From NCBI GenBank assembly GCA_947561395.2, contig OX387187.1:7384976-7448975 (forward strand): DNA of 64,000 bases, written 5' to 3'. A model generated the notes under the pieces. It worked only from the letters and a program-made list of their open reading frames with translations, did not search any database and had not been told where the DNA came from. Below are positions 23,697-35,232 of this stretch, piece by piece. Positions within the stretch are counted from its first letter, which is position 1; each line of letters starts with the position of its first letter. The stretch comes from Buxus sempervirens. Its lineage: Eukaryota; Streptophyta; Magnoliopsida; Buxales; Buxaceae. Made by a program: the position numbers and the translations under genes.

Positions 23697-24600
23697 TCTG
23701 AAAGCCTTTGAATTTCAGAATTTTTCAAAAATATCCTTGGGCCTCTGAAAGCCTTTGAATTTCAGACTTTTTCCAAAAAAATCCTTGGGCCTCTGAAAGC
23801 CTTTAAATTTCAGACTTTAACCTCTTGGGCCACTAGAAGCCTTTGAATTTCAGACTTTAACCTTTTGGGCCTTTGAAAGTTTTTGAATTTCAGACTTTAA
23901 CCTTTTGGGGCCTCTGAAAGCCTTTGAATTTCAGACTTTTTTCCTTTTGGGCCTCTGAAAGCCTTTGAATTTCAGACTTTAACCTTTTGGGCCTCTGAAA
24001 GCCTTTGAATTTCAGACTCTAACCTTTTGGGGCCTCTGAAAGCCTTTGAATTTCAGACTTTAACCTTTTAGGCCTCTGAAAGCCTTTGAATTTCAGACTT
24101 TAACCTTTTGGCCTCTGAAAGCTTTTGAATTTCAGACATTAACCTTTTGGGCCTCTGAAAGCCTTTGAATTTCAGACTTTAACCTTTTGGGGCCTCTGAA
24201 AGCCTTTGAATTTCATAATTTTTCCTTTTGGGCCTCTGGAAGCCTTTGAATTTCAGACTTTAACCTCTTGGGCCTCTGAAAGCCTTTGAATTTCAGACTT
24301 TAACCTTTTGGGCCTCTGAAAGCCTTTGAATTTCAGACTCTTTCCAAAAACATCTCTAGGCCTCTGAAAGCCTTTGAATTTCAGATCTTTTTTAAAAATA
24401 TCCTTGAGCCTCTGAAAGCCTTTGAATTTCAGACCTTTTGCAAAATACCCCTGGGCCTCTGAAAGCCTTTGAATTTCAAACTTTTTCCAAAAATACTCCT
24501 GGGCCTCTGAAAGCCTTTGAATTTCAGACTTTTTCCAAAAATACTCCTAGGCCTCTGAAAGCCTTTGAATTTCAGATCTTTTTCTCTTATGGGACCTGTT
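23697..24600 (+). repeat. Hairpin tandem array in the leader of A, about 21 copies of 40 bp
   Basis: The unit is 'gcctctgaaagcctttgaat' + 'ttcagactttaaccttttgg'. In each, CTGAAA and TTTCAG face each other around a 9-nt loop, so every unit can fold. Each also ends in TTTCAG, like a 3' splice site. Spacers vary (ctttaacc or ttttccaaaaa). Element B has the same core in its leader. Confidence 0.95.
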
Positions 24601-24808
24601 GGAAGCCCTAGAATATTCCAACAATTCTTAAAAAAAAAAAAGAAGCAAATAAAGAAACGAATCCAAAGTTGTGTTCACCCAGCTGGCACATAGGCATTCA
24701 TAGGTATGCGAAGGAGAATAAATGGGCATTAATATATTCTGTTTATTTTTTCCAAGTACCAATACACTTGCAATCATAGCTCCTGTAACCAGATCAAGAG
24801 CTCGCGCC

Positions 24809-26257
24809 ATGAATCCCATTGAGAATGAAGCTGATGCTCCTCATCCAGATGTTGCCCTGCTCCAAGAGCAAGTGGTAGGACTAGCCCGAATGCTAGAGAA
24901 CATACTGTCCGTGCAGGCCCAACAAGTGCAGGCCCAAAATCAAGCAACCACTTCCAACCCTGCACCTCCACCCCAAATCAATATTCCACCTCCAGTTCAA
25001 CCAATTCCTGAACCCGTCTATGGACCCACCCCTGAACCTATACTGATTAGGAATGAGACAGTTAAGTCAAACAAAGCTAAGGAAAAAGAAAATATAAGGG
25101 AAGAAGTTGAAAGGAAGTTCCTGCATAAACTGGAAATGATCCAAGATGAACTTAGAGAAGTAAAAGAGGTGAACAACTTCGGGGGCACCAACTTTGAGGA
25201 CTTATGCCTATACCATAATGTTAACCTGCCGGCTAAGTTCAAGTGCCCAAACCTAGACAAGTATAGTGGCACGGGCTGCCCCATGAGCCATCTAAAGTTG
25301 TACTGTGGTGCCTTATGCCAGTTCGGACGAGATGAGGGTGTTCTGATTCAGCTCTTCCAAAGGAGCCTGACTGGAACCTCATTGAGGTGGTTTGCCACTT
25401 TGGACCATGGAAAGATTAGAAGATGGAAGGACCTAGCAGATGCCTTCCTGGCTCAATACCGATTCAATTCAGAAATCATGTCAGACAAGTACGACGTAAT
25501 GAGAATGAGCAAAGGAAGGGATGAGACTTTAAGGCAGTATGCCAAGAAATGGAAGGAGACAGCCTCTCAGGTTAGACCACCTATGCTAGAGCAGGAAATG
25601 ATTTCCACCTTCATCAGCACATTGGGCCAACCATTCTATAGCCATTTGGTGGGTTAGACCACCACGAATTTTGCTGCCTTGGTTCAAGTGGCTAACCGAA
25701 TAGAAGACGGGATCAGGTCAGGTAAGATAATTGACCACTCTGCCATGGTTAGTCAGCAAGACCCCAATCTGAAGAAAGGAAGCGGGGTTCAAAAAGAAGG
25801 GGGCTGGGTTCAAAAAGTCCGGGGCCCGAAAAGAATGAGAAGTGAACCTGGTCCAGGCTCCTCCGACCAAGAAGCCGCTTCACGTCAACATCTCTGCACC
25901 CCATCAGGCCCAGCAGTCTTATCACATAATGTGATAAGTTTCTCTGAGGGTGAGATCAGCCCAGGTGGGTGCTATCACGTTGACCCTTTTCACATCACAG
26001 TGCTTTGTAAGGGCAGCAAGATTGAACGGGTTTTGATTGACAATGGGTCGGCATTAAACGTCTGCCCGTTAATCACTTTTGTCAAGCTGGGTCTAGACCA
26101 GTCAAAGATTAAGCAAAATGGGCGGATAGTGAGGGCTTTTGATAGCTCCAAGACCCACTCCCTAGGGGAGATTGAACTGCCGGTCACAATTGGGCCGAAT
26201 ATCTTTAACATCACATTTGAGGTGATGGATATACCCGCGCCTTCAATCTGCTCCTAG
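24809..26257 (+). pseudogene. gag: gag and start of protease of element A, broken
   Basis: Start taken at the ATG of MNPIENEADAPHPDV, which matches B; sequence before it (APVTRSRARA) is also open and follows a 3' splice-like tttttccaag. The gag core (GTGCPMSHLKLYCGALCQFG, then RSLTGTSLRWFATLDHGK) is intact up to TAG at 25655-25657, where B has CAG. The frame then continues to KKGSG, after which about 1.25 kb present in B is missing. The sequence rejoins at LSHNVISFSEG, followed by the protease motif VLIDNGSALNVCP. A one-base deletion near 26242 shifts the frame (PAPSICS instead of the LLLGRPW region). Solo LTR J interrupts at 26311. It cannot make a working Gag. Confidence 0.9.
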
Positions 26258-26310
26258 GGAGGCCGTGGATACATTCGGCTAGGGCAATACCATCCACGCT
26301 CCACCAAAGG

Positions 26311-28648
26311 TGTTAGCACCTGATTTTTGCACCCCCAAAATAAAGTCAAACTAAAAGTCAAAACCTAAGGGGGTCAAAAATTGACTTTTTGATTCAAGTG
26401 AATTTGGTCATCAAACTTCATCTCATTGAAAAGAGCATTTCGACACGATTCCAACGCAACTAAATTTGCTGGAATCGGAGTCCAGATAAAAAAGATATGA
26501 GCTGGTCAAACTTTTAGGGAGCATCGACCCCAATTCAACTGCCAAACTTGATTCTAGTAGATAGGTGGTTCCGAGCCGGTTCCAACGACACTAAGTTTGC
26601 TGAAATCGGACACCGGATGAAGAAGTTATGAGCAGTTGAAGTTTCAGAAAAACTGCCCATGTGGCAAAAAGGCAGCAAAAAAATGGAATAAACCAATAAA
26701 ATAAATAAGATAAATGTGTTTAATAATATTTTAATAAAGAGAATCTCGCTTTTTAATAAAATAATCAGAAAAATCAAATGAAAATCTTGCAAAAAACCAA
26801 ATTGTATAAAGGTTTGAAATCCAAACATTTTAAAAACGTGCTGGACCGTATTTCAATTACGGGCAGGGCATGCCCGTATTTCAAATACGGGCAGGCTTCT
26901 GGAAGAAGACACGCATCACTGTACGGCGGGACATGCGTCCCGTACGGCCGATTTCGCGAGATTTGGAAATGTGCGTTTTTCGCCCGTATTTGAATCACAG
27001 GCAAGGCACGCCCGTACTTCAAATACGAGCACGCCCCTTTTTGCCTATAAATAGAGAGGCCACCCCCTCATTTAAACAAGCCTTCTCCTTGGCCTCTCCC
27101 CTCTCTGTCTGTGTGTTAACCACGGCCAACCCCTGCCAAATTACTGCCACCCCAATACCCAAGCCTCCTTTAATACCCAAAATGCCCTCATAGGCCTAAA
27201 ACTCTTCATTCCTTGCCTCCATGCATGAGTTACCCTCCCCACCTCTTTCCATTTCGTCCTAATAAAATTTGGAGGACGCGGAAGCACTGTTGGAATCATC
27301 GAAGGACCCAAACATTAACAAACCAAGGAGTCAAAAGTGTGGTAATGCCTCTAATCATCTCTTTCTTTTAATATGCATGTAAATATCTTCATTAAAACAA
27401 CTTTGGATTCCTTTTATTTTATCACCAGATTACTAATCAGTTTGTTTGGTTTTGGTGAAATACTCCCATGCAAATGAGTAACACTCTATGAAGTACCTAA
27501 AAAATGGACTCATAAAACAAACAAAAAGAAGAAAATTGACATATCCTGCTTAATTGAATATATTTGTAAATAGAAGAGGGGATTGTCCTCTTAAGCTCCT
27601 TCAATGTAATCCCATCCCCCATTCCTTTCTCTTTTGGAGCAACAAGAAAGTGGCTTGGCAAAAATAAGGAAAAAAGAAGACTTGAAGAGACAAATGAAGC
27701 AAATGTGCTGCGACAGAAGGCACTAGAACCATCACAAAGGTTGCTGGAACACCTGAGAATGCCGCCAGAGTGATCCCAAGAAGAGCCGACACCAAAAATG
27801 CAAAACTGGATGTGCCCGTAAACTCAGAGCGGTCCGGTCAGGACCGTGTTTGCTTCACGGGCAAGCCTAATCGGATTTTGTTCACGGGCAGGGGTGGACC
27901 GTATAGCAAATACGGGCAAATGTAAAAGTAACATAAAAATGTAATTCTTTTGGCCCGGTTGAACCTGATTCGACCTGAACCGGCTTGAACCAGTCCCTTA
28001 AACAATTTGGGCTATCTTAAGCCCATCTTTGGACCGTGGACCCAAATGGGCCCACCAAGGCACCTTGAGCCCACTTATGGGGCCCACTTTTGACTGGCCT
28101 ATACCGGGTCTGTTTTCAATAAACAGGCCCAGGCCCTTTGACTCTTGGCTAATGGGCCAAATCCAAGCCCACTAAGCCCATGGCATGTGTAAATAGTTTA
28201 AATAAATAACCAAAGGGGTTACCCAATAACCCCACTGGGCCCCAGGCCCAACCATGGCAGCTTACGAGTATTCCAATGGGACCCGGATCCGACCCACTTC
28301 ACTAAATAAAAAGATAAAATTGAAATGAAAGGGACCCACACCTTCAGAGGGCCTTGCCAGACCCAATAAACAGTATTCTGGTCTAGGAAGGGTGAGACTG
28401 ACTCAAAAACCAGGGAGACCCAAGGGACCCATCAAACCGACGGGGCAGATCGGGGTGTCTTTAAGACTTCCCCGAGCCGTAACCGAGGACATAGCTAGAT
28501 CTCTAAAAAGCCGCAGACCAGACTTAGACCCGATCAGGGCAAAACCGTGTCTTCCTGCACTCTCAGGCAATGGCGACTCCAAATGTCCCGAGGCACGCAC
28601 AAAAAGTGCGCCCGGTGTGCGATCTAGGCCAGATTTTAGGTGCGCACA
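26311..28648 (+). mobile_element. Solo LTR J (Tat-type) in the protease of A, TSD aaagg
   Basis: It starts TGTTAGCACCTG and ends TTTTAGGTGCGCACA, with aaagg at 26306-26310 and 28649-28653. The uninterrupted sequence in B (ctccaccaaagagtc) confirms the site. A palindrome cluster at 26846-27035 ends about 9 bp before the TATA box ctataaatag (27043-27052). A second cluster lies at 27811-27920. TGGCGACTCC at 28571-28580 sits 68 bp before the LTR end. Orientation is plus. Confidence 0.95.
26846..27035. repeat. Palindrome cluster upstream of the TATA box of LTR J
   Basis: Repeated near-palindromes: gcccgtatttcaaatacggg, accgtatttcaattacgggc, gcccgtacttcaaatacgag, and a gtacggcgggac...gtcccgtac pair. 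The same CCCGTA...TACGGG core occurs in the LTRs of A and B, which otherwise differ from J. Confidence 0.88.
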
Positions 28649-28653
28649 AAAGG

Positions 28654-29548
28654 ATGAAATATGTAAGAGTGCAAAGGGTGATAACAGTCCTAGCCGAAAA
28701 CTTGGTGCCTCCCATCGTATCACCTGATGTACCCTTAATAAATGTAGACTTGACTGTCGACAAGATTTCATTTCACTCATTTCAATTTGAGACGGTAAAT
28801 TTCATACCTGGGGGTGTGAGAAAAATAAGGAAAATGGGACCACTGCTGAAAAGATGGTCAAGAAAGTGATGGAAAAATACCACTTTCATTCAGGAAAAGG
28901 CCTGGGAATAAACTTACAAGGAAGGGTGGAGCCGGTCAAAGCAAGCAAATTGGTTCCTAAAGCAGGATTGGGCTTCAGGCCCAAAGGCTGGATAAGGCAG
29001 AAACATGAAGAAGGAGAGAGAAGAAGCAAAAGAAATTTCCCTCATTTAAGGAAAAATTTTCCTAAACCCTCCTGTATAATCCAACTATCTCATCCCATGG
29101 ACCAATCCAAGCCTCCATACCACAACATCAACCCATTCCAGAAACCCTATGTTCCGACCCTGCAACCTTACAACCCGTCTCCAATACTGGAAGCAGCAGA
29201 TGGGCCTGGGCCACAGCCCGAGCAGCAGGTGGGTTTTTCTGAAGAGGTTGGGGCTTTCTTCGCCATGACTGAAGGCGAAAGACTAGCGGTGACATGGACC
29301 TGCCTTTCATTGACTGGGCCGCAATGAAGATTCCAGACGAGGTCATATCTGGACTGAGCCCCATAGCAGAAAAGGGCAGTATCCACCCGGTGATGATGGC
29401 ATTGGATTCTGGGCTTGAGGAGCGGGCTTGCAAAATTTCCCCCACTCCCGAAAAACTTTTTTTAAATAATTGGGAGGAAACTCCCCTTACTTTTGAAGCA
29501 GCGTTTGTTCGGCAAACTGACGCAACTCCCAAAAAAAAACTCCAATAA
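28654..29548 (+). pseudogene. C-terminal gag-pro of element A, frameshifted
   Basis: It continues the protease domain after LTR J (VITVLAENLVPP, SFQFETVNFIPGG as in B). Next come a glycine-rich G-patch-like stretch (YHFHSGKGLGINLQGR) and an acidic/proline linker up to the end of the gag-pro frame at TPKKKLQ-stop. The frame changes near 28840 and again near 29290, so it is broken. The last codons run over nine A (29531-29539). Confidence 0.85.
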
Positions 29549-30461
29549 TGGATTGCCATTTCCTTGAAGGTTTTAATATGCCTTCGTCTTCAGGGGGATT
29601 ATGTTTAGAAGACCCACAAAAAACCCAAAAAGATTTTTCTATTTTTTCTAGAAAATTTAATTTTTTCAAAAAGGTCCAAACCACTTATGAACCCTATAAT
29701 CAAACTGAATTGGACCAGGTTGAATATGACTTCGACCTTGAGCTCGACTTTGATCTCATGGGAGTCGAAGAAGAGACCGAGGTCGAAGAAGAAGACCTTC
29801 CAAAAGAAATTGAACACCAATTGGAACGTCATGAAAAGGGGGTCCAACCTAATATTGAGGAGATCGTATCCATAAATCTTGGGACCGAAGATGACCCAAA
29901 ATTTGTGAAAATCGGGTCATGCTTGTCTAATGTGCAGCAAAATGAAATGTCACGGTTCTTGGCAGATTACAAGGACGTGTTTGCTTGGTCATATCGGGAC
30001 ATGCCGGGGTTGGACACTGACATGGTGGTGCACAAGTTGCCAATTTTGCCAGGGGTTAAGCCGATCAAGCAGAAGCTGAGAAGATTAAAACCTGAGTGGA
30101 CCCTGAAGGTCAAGGACGAAGTGGTCAAGCAATTTCAAGCCGGATTTTTGGCAGTCTCAACGTACCCAGAGTGGCTCGCAAACATAGTGCTGGTACCCAA
30201 GAAGGACAGAAAAGTCAGAATGTGCGTGGACTATAGAGACTTGAACAAGGCAAGCCCAAATGATGATTTTCCGCTTCCACACATCGACATTCTGGTCAAT
30301 AATACTGCTGTACATAACCTGTTCTCCTTCATGGATGGGTTCTCTGGATATAATCAGATCAAGATGGCTAAGGAAGATCCAGAGAAAACAGCATTTATCA
30401 CACCTTGGGGCACATTCCACTATACAGTCATGCCATTTGGGCTTAAGAATGCTGGGGCAAC
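29530..30461 (+). pseudogene. pol: Reverse transcriptase, N-terminal half, element A pol
   Basis: This frame lies at -1 to gag-pro and overlaps it across A9 (29531-29539), as in B. After an acidic linker (ELDQVEYDFDLELDFDLMG) come the RT motifs: KLRRLKPEWTLKVKDEV, WLANIVLVPKKD, MCVDYRDLNKASPNDDFPLP, SFMDGFSGYNQIKMA and TVMPFGLKNAGAT. The frame is open until element B interrupts at 30462. The TSD gcaac is at 30457-30461 and 46765-46769, and the frame is in register on both sides of B. The remainder is at 46765-49443. Confidence 0.92.
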
Positions 30462-32264
30462 TGTGAGACATGGGAAAAAATCAAATCTTTAATGATTTCC
30501 TCTATCATCACACGGGATTATATAAAACAAAGAGTCGCCACCATTCAATCTAGGTGTGAATGGACACCAAAATATCAAATAAGCACAAAAGGCAAATTTT
30601 AGGGCAAAATATCCCTCCTAAAAAAAACAACCAGAGATGGGTAAGGGGATTAAGTTATGAACAGGGGAAGGTGTTAGGCACCCCTATTCATCCACATAAA
30701 GTGGTTGCCAGGTATTGTTCATGTTTAAAATAAAGGAAAAAGCTTGCTATAAAAATCACAAAAAATCACAAAAAAGCACAACTGTATGGTTTTTTTCATA
30801 TGAATAGTCTGATTGATCCAGAACTATCAAACATGATCATACCATTCCTAGGGTTTCATGATCAAAACAAAATTGAGATGAAATCAAATAAAATCAATTT
30901 AAAGTGAAAAGTCCAAAAATCTGGCTTCAAGCTAAATTCTAGAAATCTAGAAAAATATGATTTTTATAAAATATTTCAAAATTGAACTTGAATAGTCCAG
31001 GACATAGATAAAGCCCAAATTTCACATTAAATCAGAAAATAAAAACCAAAAATATCCACATTAATAAAAAACACCAAAAGGGGAGAATTGAGACCGTAGG
31101 GTCTTATCTCAATAATGAAAAACGATTTAAAAACCACATCATGAAACCCTAGAATTTATTTTCAGGCTTCTAGATTCAGATCTACCATATTGATCATGAT
31201 AAATCCAAGATCCTAGCCTAAAATCACAAAAATCACGAAAACAGTGCTGTAGGTGCAAAAGTGGCAAAAATCCAAATTTTGTCAAAAAGTGGGGATCTCA
31301 TGCTATAAACATCATAGATTCATGTAATTCATTCAGATATATCATAAAAAGCAATTAAACATGATCAGGATATTCAAAATAGCCACATCTCACAAATTAG
31401 AGCACATGGGGGTCTACCCTACGGATCCACCTGTTCCCTTTTCCCCTAGTTCTCTCTTCACGTTTTACGGCTAGAAAGACTCTTGAGGTACTTAGAGATA
31501 GGTTTGGTTACACAAACACAATCACAGGCCTTATTCTATGAAAAAAAGAGAAAAACAGATATGGGGTTCTATTCTAGGGATCCACCTGTTCCCCTTTCCC
31601 CTAGTTCTCTCTTCACGTTTTACGGCTAGAGAGACCCTTGAGGTACTTAGAGACAAGTTTAGGAATACACAAACAGATATGGCCTTATTCTACAGCAATA
31701 GAGATGATCCTATTACATCTAGAATTGAAGACAGAAAATAAAAAGGGATAGGGGACTTACCTGGATTGAGCAGGCAGAGCAGCAGGGATTCCTTTCCTTC
31801 TCTTGGAGCTTTTGATTCTTCAAAATTTCGTGGCCCTAAGCTAGAGGAATGAGCCTCTATTTATAGACACACCCCAGGGGCAAGGTTGGTCCAGAAGGAT
31901 ATATCCTGATTCTCAGGATAGAGTGAAATATAGAGATAATGCCCATCCATAGTGGCTTCAGCGAATAAAAGACATAATCCGCTCGTTTAAAGATATATTG
32001 GACTTCAAATAAAGCTCGGAAATCGAGAGGATGACAAAACTTGCACGTGTCTTTAATACCCGTAAATACACTACGGTCCAACGAGGACCGTATAGATACT
32101 ACGGGCGCGCCTGCCCGTAGATATTTTGCGGGCAAGATCGGCCCGTGAAGTCAATACGGGCAAAGCCTGTTCATTCTATTTTTAGGCCTTTTTGACCTGT
32201 TTTAAGCTCTAATTACATGTTTTTATTATTTTCTCATTTGGCAGTGCAATTTGGGGTGTCTACA
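30462..32264 (-). mobile_element. 3' LTR of element B
   Basis: It reads tgtgagacatggg at the left and ggggtgtctaca at the right (reverse of TGTAGACACCCC). The TATA box (reverse, ctatttatagac) is near 31856-31867. The palindrome cluster is at 32053-32165. The splice donor (reverse of CAG/GTAAGT) is at about 31755-31763. Identical to the 5' LTR apart from position 32084. Confidence 0.96.
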
Positions 32265-32280
32265 GCTGCCCCCTCTTTGC
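32265..32280 (-). other. Polypurine tract of element B
   Basis: On the minus strand gcaaagagggggcagc directly precedes the 3' LTR start TGTAGACACC. C has cgcaaagaggggcaat at the same place. Confidence 0.85.
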
Positions 32281-32460
32281 TAGTAATTGGAACCAATTAC
32301 GAGCAGAGAGCAAAAAGACCCACCAATTGCACTTTCTAAGATTTTTGTCTAATCAATTGCACTTTGCAAGGATTAAATGGATGATTTTTGAAAAAAAGAA
32401 TTGATTGTGGAAGATTTGCTAAGAAGTCCCTCAGCTTAAGGGCCAAATCCTCCTCTCTCC

Positions 32461-32493
32461 TCTCACTGAGCACTTGTGGGCTATGAAGTGAGA
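32461..32493 (+). other. Hairpin 1 of element B 3' region
   Basis: The stem TCTCACT (32461-32467) pairs with AGTGAGA (32487-32493). The 19-nt loop GAGCACTTGTGGGCTATGA matches the loop of three other hairpins (32776-32821, 56863-56907, 57008-57051). The strand given is antisense to the element. Confidence 0.7.
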
Positions 32494-32775
32494 TTTGAGA
32501 CTAAATTTTTAAACAAAAGTGGGTAAGGTGGCAATCCTTGCAACTTACAACTAATATAAACATTGATCTCCTGAAAAGTGTGGAGAAAATGATGAAAAAG
32601 ACAATTTTTCTGGGTGGCCTGCAATTGCAGCACAATGAACTCAAAATTACACATTTGAAAGACATCTCATTAATTGAACTTGCTTTGGTCAAAAAATGAG
32701 TGATAAAAAACATGGATTTGAAGATAGCCAATGAAACCCTTGCTTGAAGTCTGATGGGGTGGCGTCTCTTCTTTA

Positions 32776-32821
32776 TCTCAGATTTCTTAGAGCTCTCGTG
32801 GCTATGAAAAGAAATCTGAGA
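32776..32821 (+). other. Hairpin 2 of element B 3' region
   Basis: A perfect 13-bp stem (TCTCAGATTTCTT, 32776-32788, with 32809-32821) plus one A/A mismatch closes the loop GAGCTCTCGTGGCTATGA. The loop is shared with the hairpins of element C, while the stems differ. Confidence 0.85.
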
Positions 32822-33286
32822 CAAGCAAATTTTGAAATGGATGTGGATTGACCACTGCAAGCTCAATTGATTTTGATGTTTTTCACTTTTTGAATTTTCC
32901 TGATTGATTTTCTAATTTGATATACCTGGGTGCCATTTGATGCCCGAACCTGTGCTTGAATACTTTGCAACTTGCTTTTGCTTCTTTGTCTTCTTGCTCT
33001 CTCAATAACAATGTATGTGCCCTTACTGCCCATAACCTGTCTTCATGCTTTTTAATTGCCCAAGTGAATGCCCTCATCTTGATTGATGGATCAGGATCTG
33101 TTGATCTAACCTCATGCATTTACAACCCATGATCTGTCTTTCATGCCTTCTTGCTGCCCCAGTAAAATCCTTCTTCATGATTGAAGAATTGGGAACCCTT
33201 GTTTAACATGCCATTGCTTCGAAGCCCTTTTTTTTTTTTTTTTTTTTCTTTTTGGAAATAAATTGAAATACTCCCTTTTTCTGCAG

Positions 33287-34180
33287 CTTTGGTTGCTTGA
33301 CCATCTTAGCCAGGTTGAAGAAATAACTCGCCGCTTCTTTCCAAGATTGAAAGTTCCTGTTTTGATGAGCAATAGGGGATGTCCTAACATCCAAGGTGGC
33401 AAGCAAGGCTGGTTCGCTTTCTTGGGTACTCTCCAGGATGATCAAGTGAGATGGCCTGGCACTTATCAGCCCACTCCAGAGACAGTGATCAGCTTTAAAG
33501 ATAGAAACTTTCTGGCCCTAGCAGGCTTGAAATCTGCCGTTCTCTATCTTCCTTTGAGGGTTCTTCGGCAATTTGGAGCGACCCAAGGAATTATGATTCC
33601 CACAGGTTATGAGAGCTTTATAGGGCCACTTACTTCAGCCACCATGGGGCTAAATGCTCAATTAATGAAAGAGTGGTCCTATGTTTGCTTTCTGCGGGGT
33701 CCCGTCTTTTCTGAGTCCCATGTGAAGGACTATCACTTCTGGATCAAGGAACAGGTGCAGAGTCATGCCCCAGTACCAGAGGATCCTCCTGCAGTTCTTC
33801 CTCCTACTTATGAGGACATTCTGGAGTCAGAAAGGGCAACTCATAAGCGGCTTCAACAAATATGGGTACGGCAGGCTCAAGAACTTAGGATAAAAGTCCT
33901 TGTTCTGGAGAGGAAGCTTGAAGAGCAGAAGTCTGGCCGCATTGCCATAGAGAAGAAACTTGAAGAACAAAGGCAGGCTCGTCGCTTTGAAGTCCGTGTG
34001 ATGCGGAAGAAGTATCAGGATTCCTTGGCTGACCTTAGGGCGTTGAAGCGCCAGCTTTCTTTTTCAGATGAGGTCATCTCCTTTTTGAGTGATCCTGATG
34101 CAGAGGGTGCTTCTGGAATCATTGCAACTCAGGCAGCTAGGATTAGGGAGCTTGAGGAGCAGTTAGGGAGTAGGGATTAG
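33287..34180 (+). pseudogene. Antisense PMD-associated gene of element B, second exon only
   Basis: It starts after a 3' splice-like cttttt-ctgcag (33281-33286) with LWLLDHLSQVEEITRRFF and is open to the stop at 34178-34180 (298 codons including the stop). It is clearly related to the second exon of the antisense gene in A (50375-51268): RWPGTYQPTPETVISF, LYLPLRVLRQFGATQG, PTYEDILESERATHKRLQ. The C-terminal 130 residues form a charged coiled coil (LEEQRQARRFEVRVM, ARIRELEEQLGSRD). The first exon with the PMD is missing; a T-run and unrelated sequence lie upstream. So it is a decayed remnant that is still open. Function unknown; see the C copy. Confidence 0.8.
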
Positions 34181-34374
34181 ATTCTTTCATCATTTTTTTT
34201 TTCTTTCATTTTTTTTTTCCATACCTTTTTTACAAAAGCAAACTCCATTAGTGGAAAGATATTAGATTTAATTCAAAAATAGGTTTTATATTATTGGCCT
34301 CAGAATTCTCAGATGCTTATAAAAACAGAAGTTTTATGAAAAAGTATTTGATTTCTCATCATTGGCCAAAGTAT

Positions 34375-34419
<45 letters not shown>

Positions 34420-35232
34420 AAAGCTGATCCAAAACACTTAATCACATATGATTAAAGGAATTAAAATCAGGTTGAATAATGAAAAGGGTAGTCCATGCAA
34501 TAGGGAGAGACCCAATTTGTCTACCCCGTGACCCTTAGAATCATCCCCTAATGATTTTTCCTTCATGATTGGCCTTGCTAATCTGCTCAGTTTCCAGTGC
34601 TCATGCTGATTTGAAACTTAGACCCCATGATCAACTCAACCCTTGATTCTTTTTTTTTCTTTTTTTTTTTTCTTTTTTTTTCTTTTTTTTTTTTCTTTTT
34701 TTCTTTTTTTTTTTTTTTTTTTTCTTTTTTTCTTTTTGCCCTTCTTGCCCCTAGTGCCAATTACGGTTTTCACTAGGGTTGGCCTCTGCATTCCATCATC
34801 ACCAATCTTACTCTGAAAGTTGAATGAATATACTAAAATCACCGAGGTCTTAATAATAGGACGAAACAAAGGCTAGGTTCGGTTTATGAAAGAAAAGGTA
34901 TTAAAGGCTCAAAATTTTCTAAGTGTGAAAATGGGTCAACTGGACTTACAGTCATGGTGAATTCAATTCCATTCCTCTTTTTTTGTATTTGGCATTTATT
35001 TGCCCCTATTTTTTCCTTCCTTTTTTTTTTTTTTCAAATTTTTTTTCTCTTTTTTTTTTTTCTTTTTGCCCCTATTGGCCTTGCCCTTATTGGCTTTGCC
35101 CCAGTATAAGGCTGTAAGTCCAGTTTGGGTTTAACAAAAAAAATACGAACAGGCTCAAATTGGTTTGACTAGGGATTCAAATTTTGGGATATAAAGAACA
35201 ATGGCCTCAGATCATTTCCTAGTAATATTCAT
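34181..35232. other. Non-coding stretch between antisense gene and pol of element B
   Basis: It separates the two convergent genes. It holds several T/C-rich tracts and the phrase 'gactt acagtcatggtgaatt', which is also found after pol in A (49690-49710). No further gene seen. Confidence 0.6.
34377..34418. repeat. 42-nt T run
   Basis: Pure T on the plus strand, a poly(A) in the sense RNA of element B, lying in its 3' non-coding region. Shorter T-rich tracts are at 33226-33248, 34649-34735 and 35022-35066. Confidence 0.95.

Noticed and set aside
23697-24600. Regular repeat-spacer pattern resembling a CRISPR array
   Set aside because: Spacers are short, similar to one another and A/T-rich; the repeats vary and lie in the leader of a plant retrotransposon, and the relative B has the same array.
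31538-31741. Identical 67-codon frames in both LTRs of B (also 46038-46241)
   Set aside because: They lie antisense within the LTR across the leader/promoter region; identity only reflects LTR identity.
34636-34869. Lysine-rich open frame on the minus strand
   Set aside because: Translation of T-rich tracts in the non-coding 3' region of B.
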